From Pyxidicoccus parkwaysis (GTDB lineage: Bacteria; Myxococcota; Myxococcia; Myxococcales; Myxococcaceae): 64,000 bases of DNA. The stretch spans positions 3,710,001 to 3,774,000 of the forward strand of contig NZ_CP071090.1 in the NCBI RefSeq assembly GCF_017301735.1. Direction: 5' to 3'. The first letter of the stretch is position 1; the number at the start of each line of letters is the position of its first letter. Under the pieces are notes generated by a model that saw only the letters and a program-made list of their open reading frames with translations, was not told the DNA's origin and searched no databases. The position numbers were made by a program, and so were the translations under genes. Positions 18,102 to 27,109 of the stretch are shown piece after piece.

Positions 18102-19553
18102 TCACTCGAGGTTCATGATCACCTTCACGAAGTCGATCGAGAAGGTCGGCTGCAGGGTCATCTCCACCAGCGCGATGCCATTGATTTCCTGCTGGCGCGT
18201 CGCACTGACCTTGAGCTCGTACTTCGTCAGCATCTCGTCCAGCACCATGCCGGACAGGAAGCCGTCGAGCGTGGCCTGCAACGCCGCGCGCACGCGCGAG
18301 TTGTTGAGCCGGCCGATGTACGGGTTGGAGCCGATGCGCACGCCCGCCTTCGCGTAGTCCACGATGCGGCGCACGGAGATCTGCTTGAAGGCCCCCGTGT
18401 CCGTGGTGATGCCCTTCAACACGCGGATGCCCAGGTCCTTCTTCAGCGCCAGCACCCGGTTGCCGAGCAGCGACTTCTGCTGCGCACGCGAGTACTCGGT
18501 GGTGACGTCGTTCACCGGCACGTCCTTGTTGGTGAGGCTCACGTGCGGCGCCACCGAGGACAGCCGGCCCGCCACCAGCGCGGCGGTATAGGCCGCGGGC
18601 AGCTTCGACTGCGGGTTGGCCTGTCCGGCCTTCGCCGCGTCGTCCGCCACGATGCCCGGCGCCACCAGCACCACGCGCGCGGAGGACACCTTCGAAGCGT
18701 CCGCACTGCCAATCGTCGCCGGGTCATCCGCCGAGGCGCCCAGCACGGCAATGCGCTCGCGCCCGTCGTTCTCCGTGGCCTCCAGGTGCGCGAGCACCGG
18801 CGCCGCGTTGTCATTCGCGTTGGCGCCCGCCACCACCACGATGTTGACGGGCTGGTTGGCGAGCAGCGCCAGGCCGGCGGCGAACTCCGTGTTGGTGGGC
18901 GGGTTGCCGTTGGAGGTGACGAGGGTGGGGTTGGCCACCTTGTTGACGAAGCGAGCCGCATCGGCCGGTGCGACGGTGCCCGCCGTCACCAGGACGCTGG
19001 TCGCGTTGACGGCGGTGGCCAGGTCCGTGACGGTGGCGCCGGTGTACTCCTCCTTCACGCGCCCGAGCGAAATCTGGAGGCGGGTGCGGTTGTCAGACGC
19101 GTCACCCGGCGCGTTCTTGAACGTCGTCACCACGACTTTGATGTCGTTGCCCCACGTGCCCGGCGTCTTCGCGGTGAGGGCAACTACCGGCGTGTCGGTG
19201 CCGCCCACGTCCGCGGTGAGGTTCCACGTCGTGGAGGGCATGGTGCCCACCACGTTGGCCACGCGCACGGCGTAGACGGTGGCAGCGCCACCGGCGAAGA
19301 GCTGCTCCAGGGCGCGTGTCAGGCTGAGCGCTCCGGCGGTGGACCCCGTCGAGGGCCACGCGTCGTAGCTGCCGAACATGTCGAGCGCCTCCGTGTAGCT
19401 GCCGAGGAGCTTCACCTCGTTCAGCGGGCCACGGCTCGCGGTGCCGACGATGCCCACGTTGCCCGTGCTGATGCCGCCGACTCCAATCAGGCCCTCGGCC
19501 CGGACGTCGATATACGTCCCGGGGAGGATCATCTCTCCAATCGTCTCACTCAT
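18102..19553 (-). CDS. contractile tail sheath protein
   Basis: A 483-aa protein with hallmark sheath features. The N-terminus (PGTYIDVRAEG, then GNVGIVGTASRGPLNEVKLL) is the strand used for inter-subunit linking. A variable domain follows in the middle. The conserved C-terminal domain has RRIVDYAKAGVRIGSNPYIG, NNSRVRAALQATLDGFL and a final strand (FSIDFVKVIMNLE). Family role: forms the contracting outer cylinder. A single sheath gene is present, as in phages and R-type tailocins; Afp-like systems have several. This is the strongest single marker that the cluster builds a contractile particle. Confidence 0.95.
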   Translation of the reverse strand: MSETIGEMILPGTYIDVRAEGLIGVGGISTGNVGIVGTASRGPLNEVKLLGSYTEALDMFGSYDAWPSTGSTAGALSLTRALEQLFAGGAATVYAVRVANVVGTMPSTTWNLTADVGGTDTPVVALTAKTPGTWGNDIKVVVTTFKNAPGDASDNRTRLQISLGRVKEEYTGATVTDLATAVNATSVLVTAGTVAPADAARFVNKVANPTLVTSNGNPPTNTEFAAGLALLANQPVNIVVVAGANANDNAAPVLAHLEATENDGRERIAVLGASADDPATIGSADASKVSSARVVLVAPGIVADDAAKAGQANPQSKLPAAYTAALVAGRLSSVAPHVSLTNKDVPVNDVTTEYSRAQQKSLLGNRVLALKKDLGIRVLKGITTDTGAFKQISVRRIVDYAKAGVRIGSNPYIGRLNNSRVRAALQATLDGFLSGMVLDEMLTKYELKVSATRQQEINGIALVEMTLQPTFSIDFVKVIMNLE

Positions 19554-19638
19554 CCTGCGCTCCTCGTCAGCCGTCGTTGTCCCGTCGCTTCACTCCGCAC
19601 CTGGCCGCCTCGTGCTCCGCGGCCTCCGCGTGCCCCGC

Positions 19639-20466
19639 TCAACCGCCGTCGGGCACCCCCACGTTCGCCGTCACCGGAATCTCGCGGATGACTCCGCCCG
19701 ACGACTCCGGCCGGTCCACGTCCCGCTCGAACTCGAAGCCCAGCAGCGCCGTGCGGCGCCGCGCCTGAGGTGGCGCTTCTCCTGGAACGCCCACGCTGCC
19801 GAGGCTTCGCAACTGGATGGAGATGAGCCGCGCCACCGCGCCACGCGCGCCGGGGCCGAGCAGCGCCTCCACCACCGCGTCCGAGAGCTGCACCGCGTCC
19901 AGCCCGGCGCCCGTGCACGTGTCCACGCGCAGCACGCCGTTGAGCCGCTCCACGCGCCGCTCCCACTGGCCCAGGAAGTACGTCACCACCACGAGGCCAG
20001 ACGTGTCCAAGGGGTCGGCGAAGGTCAGCACGCCCACCGCCGGGTCCGCGCTCACCTGATTGGCTCCAGGCGTTCCGCTCACCACCGTGTATGGCGTGCC
20101 CTTCACCGTGACGGTGAGGTCCGCCGGGCCCAGCGCACCCTCGCTGCCGTCCGAGCGCACCAGTCCACCATGGGGCAGGGTGAGGCGCAGCCGGTCCGGG
20201 CTGACCAGTGAGAAGGACGGGTCCTCCGGCAGGCGCGGATTGTTCAGGTCGATGCGCGCCGTCCACGGCAGCGCGCCGGTGATGACGGAGCCCGTGTCCC
20301 CCAGGCCGATGCGCGGCCGCGAGGACTCCTCCAGCGACAGCACCACGGCGGGCAACTCCGAGGACGCGGCGGGCTCCACCGCGCCCACGCTCTTGGGGGC
20401 GGGCGAGAGCGTCAGCCCGGACAGGTACGACGCCACGGAGGCGAGGAAGGCGGATTCCACCGTCAT
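19639..20466 (-). CDS. putative tail terminator/neck protein
   Basis: A 275-aa protein starting at an ATG that overlaps the stop of the beta-propeller gene as ATGA. The first 60 residues (AFLASVASYLSG, then LPAVVLSLEESSRPR) and the C-terminal ARLISIQLRSLGSV, LLGFEFERDV resemble the arrangement in tail-terminator proteins, where an early helix is followed by paired strands. It lies 85 nt upstream of the sheath gene, the place of terminator or completion genes in many contractile clusters. No specific family motif is recognised, so this is an inference from size, coupling and position. Confidence 0.55.
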   Translation of the reverse strand: MTVESAFLASVASYLSGLTLSPAPKSVGAVEPAASSELPAVVLSLEESSRPRIGLGDTGSVITGALPWTARIDLNNPRLPEDPSFSLVSPDRLRLTLPHGGLVRSDGSEGALGPADLTVTVKGTPYTVVSGTPGANQVSADPAVGVLTFADPLDTSGLVVVTYFLGQWERRVERLNGVLRVDTCTGAGLDAVQLSDAVVEALLGPGARGAVARLISIQLRSLGSVGVPGEAPPQARRRTALLGFEFERDVDRPESSGGVIREIPVTANVGVPDGG

Positions 20467-23400
20467 GGCGCGGCCTCGAAGCGCAGCGCGCGCAGCACGG
20501 CGTTGGTGGCCAGCGGCCCGCGCGTGAAGAAGCTCCAGAACGCATCCACTCCGGTCAGCGTGGCCAGCGGAGGCATGGGGTCCAGCTCCGTCCCCGTCGC
20601 CGCATCCACGCCCCGGCACACCGCGCCCAGCACGAAGGCCTTCGTCCACGTGGAAGGGTTGGTGGGGGCAGGGTCCGCCGCCGTCAGGTCGAAGCGCACC
20701 ACCTGCCACGTGCCCGGCAGCACGTTGCTCGCGCGCGTGCGCAATCCGACGGCCGTCCACGGTCCGGTGGTGGGGTGGTCCACCGGCGCCTGGTACAGCT
20801 CCACGTCCACGTGGATGGCCACGTCGTGGCGGTTGTGGACGCGCACGTAGATGGCGTTGTCGTTGCCTGGCCGGATGCGGTCTCCCGCGCGCGCGTCCAG
20901 CAGGTTGCCCAGCGGGCCCGTGGGTGAGTTGAGGTCCGCGGCCGGAATCGCGTCCGCCACCGCCTTGCGCAGCACCAGCACGTCCGGCGAGCGGCCGCCC
21001 CACGCCACCGAGCCCCGGCGGCCGAAGTCATCCAGTCCGTCGCGGATGAAGACGGCGTCGTAGAGCACCGGCGTGACGCGCATCGCGGCGCGGCGCTCCA
21101 GGCTGATGAACACGTCGACGTTGGCCTGGGCCGAGGCGAAGTCCAGCGGGTCCTGGGCGCAGTCGCACAGCGCCATCAGCGCGACGTTGCGGCGCACCGT
21201 GAGGGGGAGGGTCCATTCGAAGCGCACCACCGCGGGCTGGCCGGGGCGGATGGCACCCACCGTCTGCACTCCGGCGCGCTGCCACGCCGAGCTTGCCGCC
21301 GGGTCGTTCGGGTAGTTGATGTCCGCGACGTTTAGGAAGGGCAGGTTGACCGGGTCGCCCGCGTCCGCCCAGTAGAGGGACACGCGCACATTGTTCGCGG
21401 TGTCGAAGCCACGGTTGTGCACCTGGATGTAGATGCGGTTGGTGTCGCCGCTGATGGGCTGCTCGGAGATGAACTCCTCGTCCAGCTCGGAGCCGTCCGG
21501 CAGGTGGCCGTAGCGCTCGGACTGGAGGAAGTGCCGCGCGCGGTCCTCGAACTCGGGCGCGTTCACCTTGATGTCGATGGACTGTCTGTTGTTGTCCAGG
21601 TGGGGCGTGGCGTGGGCCGCGGGCAGGCGCGGGTCGCCCGCGGCCAGGTTCATGGCTGGATACGACCGCGAGTCATCCATCGCATGGTTGCGGATGGACA
21701 GCCGTACTGCCGGTACTCGGTAGTCCGGGTCCGTGACGTAGGGGCCCGGGTCTCCGTCTCCCTGCACGCCGCGGATGCTGGCTTCGAAGCAGCCTCGCGC
21801 GAAGCTGGCGGCGCGCAGGGTGTTGGTGACGGGCACCACCTCCAGGTCGTTCACCAGCATGGGCCCCAGGCCGCGGTTGAAGGACTTCCACCGCGTGTTG
21901 ATGGTGCCCGCCGCAGGCAGCGCCGCCCCCGCATACTGCGGCAGGCTCCGCGTCACCCAGACGCCCACGAGCGTGCCCGCGAAGAGCACGCGCTCGTCGG
22001 TGGGGTGGAACGCGAGCGAGGCGACGCCGCCCGGCGGCAGCTCGTTGCCGCCGCTGATGTCCTTCCAGTGCGCGCCCCGGTCGTGCGACAGCATCACCTT
22101 GCCGCTGGCCGCATACGAGGCCACGGCCACCACCTCCGGGTGGGCCGGGTGGACGGCGATCGCGGAGATGAAGGCCTGCACGCCTCCCGCGTTAAAGGGC
22201 GTGGTGTGCGTGAACGCGCCGCCGTTGTTGGCCGTCGCGAAGACGTCGCCCGTGCTGGTGCCCACGTAGAAATCCGTGGCCGCCGCCGCGCCGTGCGCGA
22301 AGGCCATGGCGCTGGTCTCCGAGATGCCGCCCCCTGTGGGCGCGGTGTACGCGAGCGGTGGTGTGCCGAGCTGCGTCCAGCTCGTGCCCGTGTTCGTGGT
22401 GATGAAGGCGCCGCCCTTGCGGCCCAGCAGCAGTCGCCCGGGCGTCACCGGGTCTCCGCGCACGAGCCCCCGGAACTCCTGGCCATTGCCCGCGGGGATG
22501 CCTCCGTCGATGGTGGTGGTCTGCACCTGGTAGTCGTCGATGGCGCCCACCGCGCCCGTCACGGGGACTTCGCGCAGGGGCGAGGCCGTTCCAGCCAGCC
22601 CCACCGTGGCGCTCTCCGTGCGCTCCTGGTTGGTGACGACGAACTGGCGCGCGTTCGTGGGGTCGAAGGTCATGGAGCCGCCGTCGCCACCGCCGGCCCG
22701 GTACCACGTGGGGCCGCCGTAGCTGACGAAGGTGCCGTTGTCCTGCATGCCCCCGCCGAAGATGTATGGGAACTGGGGGTGCGTGCTGATGTCGATGAAC
22801 TGCGCGCCGATGATGCCGTAGCTGCGCTTGCGCCACGTGGCGCCCACATCCTCCGTGTACGAGATGCCACCGTCGTTGCCCACCCACAGTCGCCGGGGCG
22901 CGGCGGACGTGCGCTCGCGAAGGTCGTAGATGATGGCGTGCATGTCCGCGTGCTGGGCACGGCGGTCATGGTTCATGTAGTTCGTCCAGTTGATGAGCTG
23001 CGTCCAGCTCCCTCCCGAGTTCGTGCTCTGGTGCAGGTCCACGTACCCGGCCACGACAGTCGCGGGGTTCGTCGGGTGCACGACCAGCTCCAGGCTGTAG
23101 AAGGCCTGGCCCGGCTTGGGGCTCGCCGCCACGAGCGGGGTGGGCGCGTGCATGAAGTTCACCGTGCCGCCCACGGGCACATAGGCGAACGTCGCGCCGC
23201 CATCCGTGGACCGGAGGAGGGGCAGGGGGAACCGCATGTTGTACGTGACGGGAGGAGAGAACATGTCCTCCGCGAGCGCGTACGCGATGTTCGCATTGGA
23301 CGGCGCGAAGGCGAGCCGGATGCGGCCCACCGGGTTGGGCAGCGGAGGCGCGGAGTTGGGCCGCGTCGGCGGGAAGCCGGCGGAGGTGGTCCACGCCACG

Positions 23401-24194
23401 TTGCCCGAGGAGCGGTTGAAGACGCCGCGGAACACGCCCGTGCCCTGTGCCGCCACCAGCAGCACGAGGTTGTTCGCGTTGGTGGGGTCCTGCGCGAGCG
23501 CCACGTCGGTCAACATCGCCATGGCCGTGGGCAGGACTTCCCGTGTCGCGCTGGTGCCCTCGACGCGCCACAGGCCCGTGCTGCTGGCGGCCCAGATGCG
23601 GGTCGGCTCTCTCGGGTCCACCACGATGCGCGTGTACCGGTAGGCCGCGCCAGGGGCGGGCGACGCCTGGAACTCGTCGCCGTCCGCGAGCCGCTCGAAG
23701 GTGGCGCCTCCGTCGCGCGAGCGGAAAAGGCCGATGCCGCCGGTGGCTCCCGAGCTCTTCTCGCCCGTGCCCACGTAGATGAATCGCCGGTCGCTCGGCG
23801 CCACGGCGATGCTACCCACGGGGACGATGCCCAGGTCGGTCTCGCCCAGCGGCTCCCACGTGTTGCCCTGGTCCGTCGTGCGCCACAGGCCACCCTCGGC
23901 CGCGCCCGCGTAGAACGTGTCGAGCAGCACCGGGTCCTGCGCGAGCGCGCGAATCGCACCGCCCACGTTGCGCGGGCCGAGCGGCGTCCACCCGTCACCG
24001 GAGCTGTCCGCGGGGGCCGACTTCGCATGCTGGATGGCATCCCAGATGAGGTGGGCGATGGACATGTTGCTCGCCACCGTCATCTCCAGGCGCCGCTGCT
24101 TCTCCCACTCGCGCATGAGGGGACGGCTCCCGCCTTCGGGCACCGGCGGCCGTCCCTGCGTGGGGTTGTCGTCCGGCAAATCCTCGTCCGCCAC
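20463..24194 (-). CDS. Asp-box (BNR/sortilin-like) beta-propeller protein in the tail-like cluster
   Basis: A protein of about 1243 aa. At least eight Asp-box-type motifs are visible: TTDQGNTW, SRDGGATF, STDGGATF, STNSGGSW, TEDVGATW, TTNTGTSW, TANNGGAF and SHDRGAHW, spread over about residues 80-780. This is the pattern of seven- or ten-bladed BNR propellers such as sortilin/VPS10, GH74 and photosystem-assembly Ycf48. Residues about 850-1240 hold beta-sandwich modules with the repeated phrase VHNRGFD or VHNRHDV, as in CARDB-type domains. No signal peptide is present. Two GTG starts are possible: 24203 would have AGGAG touching it, while 24194 has GAGGAG at 8 nt spacing, so 24194 is preferred. 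An adhesin or glycan-binding role on the particle is an inference. Confidence 0.72.
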   Translation of the reverse strand: MADEDLPDDNPTQGRPPVPEGGSRPLMREWEKQRRLEMTVASNMSIAHLIWDAIQHAKSAPADSSGDGWTPLGPRNVGGAIRALAQDPVLLDTFYAGAAEGGLWRTTDQGNTWEPLGETDLGIVPVGSIAVAPSDRRFIYVGTGEKSSGATGGIGLFRSRDGGATFERLADGDEFQASPAPGAAYRYTRIVVDPREPTRIWAASSTGLWRVEGTSATREVLPTAMAMLTDVALAQDPTNANNLVLLVAAQGTGVFRGVFNRSSGNVAWTTSAGFPPTRPNSAPPLPNPVGRIRLAFAPSNANIAYALAEDMFSPPVTYNMRFPLPLLRSTDGGATFAYVPVGGTVNFMHAPTPLVAASPKPGQAFYSLELVVHPTNPATVVAGYVDLHQSTNSGGSWTQLINWTNYMNHDRRAQHADMHAIIYDLRERTSAAPRRLWVGNDGGISYTEDVGATWRKRSYGIIGAQFIDISTHPQFPYIFGGGMQDNGTFVSYGGPTWYRAGGGDGGSMTFDPTNARQFVVTNQERTESATVGLAGTASPLREVPVTGAVGAIDDYQVQTTTIDGGIPAGNGQEFRGLVRGDPVTPGRLLLGRKGGAFITTNTGTSWTQLGTPPLAYTAPTGGGISETSAMAFAHGAAAATDFYVGTSTGDVFATANNGGAFTHTTPFNAGGVQAFISAIAVHPAHPEVVAVASYAASGKVMLSHDRGAHWKDISGGNELPPGGVASLAFHPTDERVLFAGTLVGVWVTRSLPQYAGAALPAAGTINTRWKSFNRGLGPMLVNDLEVVPVTNTLRAASFARGCFEASIRGVQGDGDPGPYVTDPDYRVPAVRLSIRNHAMDDSRSYPAMNLAAGDPRLPAAHATPHLDNNRQSIDIKVNAPEFEDRARHFLQSERYGHLPDGSELDEEFISEQPISGDTNRIYIQVHNRGFDTANNVRVSLYWADAGDPVNLPFLNVADINYPNDPAASSAWQRAGVQTVGAIRPGQPAVVRFEWTLPLTVRRNVALMALCDCAQDPLDFASAQANVDVFISLERRAAMRVTPVLYDAVFIRDGLDDFGRRGSVAWGGRSPDVLVLRKAVADAIPAADLNSPTGPLGNLLDARAGDRIRPGNDNAIYVRVHNRHDVAIHVDVELYQAPVDHPTTGPWTAVGLRTRASNVLPGTWQVVRFDLTAADPAPTNPSTWTKAFVLGAVCRGVDAATGTELDPMPPLATLTGVDAFWSFFTRGPLATNAVLRALRFEAAP

Positions 24195-24252
24195 CGCGTT
24201 CACCTCCTCTCACCGCACCGCGACGCGAAGGCCGCGGCAGTCTGGGCTCACG

Positions 24253-27105
24253 TCACTGCAGGGCCACGGGCTCCGGCAGGTCCAGCAGGTAGGCCAGGGC
24301 CCGGCTCAGGTCCTGGTGGCTCGGGTTCCCGGGCGCGCTGCCGAGCGGGTCGGCCATGTTCGTGTTGCGGCTCGCGCGGTCCAGCCACTCGCGCAGCATG
24401 GGCACCCAGCCCTGCGTATTGCTCACCGGCTCGCCCAGGGGCGCGCGCGGCGGCACCCAGGCCGGGTCTCTCGGCGGCAGGGCCGGGTCGTACAGCGCGG
24501 CGTTCCCGCCCTTGTCGCTGCGCGCGCCACCCGCCACCAGCATGCGCCACTCGTTGAGGCGGCGCCGGTCCAGGCTCCAGTTGCGGAACACCTGGTAGAC
24601 CTTGGACACGCGCGGGTCCACGGCCGTCCCCGTGCCCGCGGCGTTCCGCCCCTGGAGCTCCGGCACGCTGCGGTCCGCGTCGGAGAGCAGGTGCGGCGTC
24701 ATGCCCAGGCACAGCAGCGCGCCCAGGTCCGCCGCGAGGTCCATCACGTTGGGGCCGCCCACCACGCCCGGCGGCACGCGCGGGTTCGTCACGTAGGTGT
24801 ACCCGTCGGAGTGCTCCAGATGCGGGCCCACGCGCGCGTACTCCTTGCTCGAGGTGATGGCCGGGTTGAAGGCGTTGTCCACCCAGAGCTCCCGCTCGTT
24901 GACGATGCGGGTGACGGTGCGCACCTGACCCTCGATTTCAATCTGGTCGCCCTCGTCGAAGAAGAACTCGAAGCCGGTGTTGAGGCCCGTCACCACGGTG
25001 CCGGACGTCTTCATCACCACTCCCTCGCCCTTGGCGCCGTCGTCCTCGGGCGCGGGGGAGTCCACCGGGCCCTTCGTGCCGAAGCGCACGGACTGGTACG
25101 GCTTGTCCGAGTGGTGCAGCACGTACTCCGTGTTGTCCTGCGTGGTGCCCAGCTTGTGCCAGACGTCCGTGGGCAGCGGCGCGGTGATGCGCTTCTGCGG
25201 GTGGTCCTCCTTGAACGTCGCGCCGGTGGGCAGCGGGTACTCGCGCTCGCCGTCCGTCGGGTGGTAGAGCGCGGCCCGCAGCTTCTGCGTCTGGCCTCCC
25301 GGTCCGACGAAGGTCTGGTTGAGGTACTCCGCGTACTCGCGCGCGCTCATGGGCGCGATGGGCGCTTCAATCGTGCGCGCGGGCTCTCCGATGCCGGTGA
25401 AGCTGAAGTCCAGCCGCGACTGCTCGGAGCGGACGTACAGCTCCCCGGTCCCCTCCCACCACAGCTTCAGCAGCACGCGCTCGCCGGAAGGGTAGTGCAG
25501 CCTGTCCAACGCCGTCGGGTCTCCTCCGGGCAGGCTCCACAGCGTGCTGTCGTCGAACACGCGCACGAAGTGCGGTCGGTCCGCGGGGAAGGGCTTGGGT
25601 TGTTCCGGAATGCGCGCGTCGCGCGCCGCGAAGGCCTTGTCGATCCACTGCCAGATGAGGAGTCCGGCGACCACCAGCGCCAGGATGATGAAGACCGCCA
25701 GCCCCACCTCCGGGCCGATGAGGCGGAAGACGCCGACGATGAGCATCAGGACGAGGCCGATGACGGCGAAGATGAACGGCAAGCCGTAGACGAGGCCCAG
25801 CGCGCCGCGCGCCTTGCGGTCCGTGCCCATGTCCACCAGGCCCTTCACCGTGAAGACACCGGTGGCCAGTCCCCACACTCCGAAGACGATGCCCCAGCGC
25901 ACCCACGACGGCGGGTCCGAGCCCAGCGTGGCGAAGAAGGTGATGGCCAGGATGGCGGACAGGCCCGTGGTGGCGAGCCCCGCCGCGTGCAGTCCCTCCA
26001 CGCCCTTCGTGGTGAGCGCCGCGAGCCAGATGCCGTAGAACGCGGTGGGAATCAGCGCGAGCGTCATGGGCAGGGTGAGCGCCTCGAACCAGGCGCGCTC
26101 CTCCACGTCACCCAGCTTGCGCTCGAAGAACTGGCGCGCGTGGGGCATCGCCGCCATCAGCGGCACCACGCTCATCAGCGGCAGCATCAGCGGCGTGAGG
26201 AAGAAGAACCAGCGCCACGCGCCCCAGCCGTAGCCCATGGCCAGCACCGCGTTGCGGTAGAAGCTGTAGCCATCGCGGATGAAGTCCACGGTGAGCGACG
26301 GCGGGTCGTGCTCGAGGAACTCCGCCTCGAAGCCGCCGAAGCCCACCGGGCGGGCCGTGCGCGCGGAGTACACCTGCTCCATCGCGTCCACGTACGCGGC
26401 GAAGAAGGCGCCGGGCACCTCGTCCACGGTGGGCCACCATACGTCCCAGTCCTGGCCCTCGCGCGTGCTGCCGCGCAGCAGCACCTGCTGCGCCACCTTC
26501 GCGTCGATGGTGCCCTCGCCGCCCTCGTGGCTGAACTTGCCCCGTACGCCGTAGTTCTGGTGCCACTCCAAATCGTTGATGTACGGGTGCGAAATCACGT
26601 CGCCGGCCACGTGGCACAGGTGGCCCAGCACGTAGCCGGCCAGCAGGCGCGCCTGGTCCTCGGTGGCGCGGCCCTCACTCACGGCGCGGCGCACCTGCGT
26701 CCAGAGCTCCAGCGCGAAGCTCGTCGTCTTCGCCACCACGGGCTCGCGGTTGCTGTCCGGGTTGCCCTTGTGGACGGTGTCGAAGACCCAGCCCTGGCCC
26801 TTGGCGAAGAGGGCCGCGAAGGCCGGGATGTCCGGCCCCATGGAGCCCATCACCGAGAAGCGCGACACGCCCTGGCCCAGCGGCGTGGCGTAGACGGCGG
26901 TGTCGGTGGGGTAGTTGATGGCGGGCACCGCGCCGGCGTTCTCGGACATCAGCCGGTGCGCGCGGTCCGCGAGGTACCAGAGCCGGAACTCCAAATCCGT
27001 GACGGTGTTGCCGCTGTCCAGCTTGCGTCGCAGCGTGTCGCGGATGTTCGCGAGCCGCTCGCGCGCCAACAGCATGATGGTCTTGTGGGTCAGGACGGCT
27101 GGCAT
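24253..27105 (-). CDS. zinc-dependent phospholipase C-like protein with about six membrane segments
   Basis: A 950-aa protein starting at MPAVLTHKT, 4 nt after the preceding stop; longer readings upstream are shadows of that gene. Residues 1-270 match the zinc-dependent phospholipase C/S1-P1 pattern: an early His (H7), GSMGPD (D92), DTVHKG (H112), HVAGDVISHPYIND (H165, D169, H173) and FSHEGG (H193). Six hydrophobic stretches lie at about 285-318, 341-365, 374-395, 400-423, 432-464 and 466-489. Residues 490-950 are soluble and contain no family I recognise. No signal peptide precedes the catalytic part. The enzyme could act on membranes of the producing cell (release) or of a target (effector); both are inferences. 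The ligand pattern is seen in the sequence, activity is not shown. Confidence 0.7.
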   Translation of the reverse strand: MPAVLTHKTIMLLARERLANIRDTLRRKLDSGNTVTDLEFRLWYLADRAHRLMSENAGAVPAINYPTDTAVYATPLGQGVSRFSVMGSMGPDIPAFAALFAKGQGWVFDTVHKGNPDSNREPVVAKTTSFALELWTQVRRAVSEGRATEDQARLLAGYVLGHLCHVAGDVISHPYINDLEWHQNYGVRGKFSHEGGEGTIDAKVAQQVLLRGSTREGQDWDVWWPTVDEVPGAFFAAYVDAMEQVYSARTARPVGFGGFEAEFLEHDPPSLTVDFIRDGYSFYRNAVLAMGYGWGAWRWFFFLTPLMLPLMSVVPLMAAMPHARQFFERKLGDVEERAWFEALTLPMTLALIPTAFYGIWLAALTTKGVEGLHAAGLATTGLSAILAITFFATLGSDPPSWVRWGIVFGVWGLATGVFTVKGLVDMGTDRKARGALGLVYGLPFIFAVIGLVLMLIVGVFRLIGPEVGLAVFIILALVVAGLLIWQWIDKAFAARDARIPEQPKPFPADRPHFVRVFDDSTLWSLPGGDPTALDRLHYPSGERVLLKLWWEGTGELYVRSEQSRLDFSFTGIGEPARTIEAPIAPMSAREYAEYLNQTFVGPGGQTQKLRAALYHPTDGEREYPLPTGATFKEDHPQKRITAPLPTDVWHKLGTTQDNTEYVLHHSDKPYQSVRFGTKGPVDSPAPEDDGAKGEGVVMKTSGTVVTGLNTGFEFFFDEGDQIEIEGQVRTVTRIVNERELWVDNAFNPAITSSKEYARVGPHLEHSDGYTYVTNPRVPPGVVGGPNVMDLAADLGALLCLGMTPHLLSDADRSVPELQGRNAAGTGTAVDPRVSKVYQVFRNWSLDRRRLNEWRMLVAGGARSDKGGNAALYDPALPPRDPAWVPPRAPLGEPVSNTQGWVPMLREWLDRASRNTNMADPLGSAPGNPSHQDLSRALAYLLDLPEPVALQ

Positions 27106-27109
27106 GGCA

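Noticed and set aside
21417-24557. A long plus-strand frame opposite the propeller gene
   Set aside because: Composition is dominated by Arg/His/Gly/Ala/Val from the antisense of GC-rich codons, and the Asp-box structure is clearly on the minus strand.
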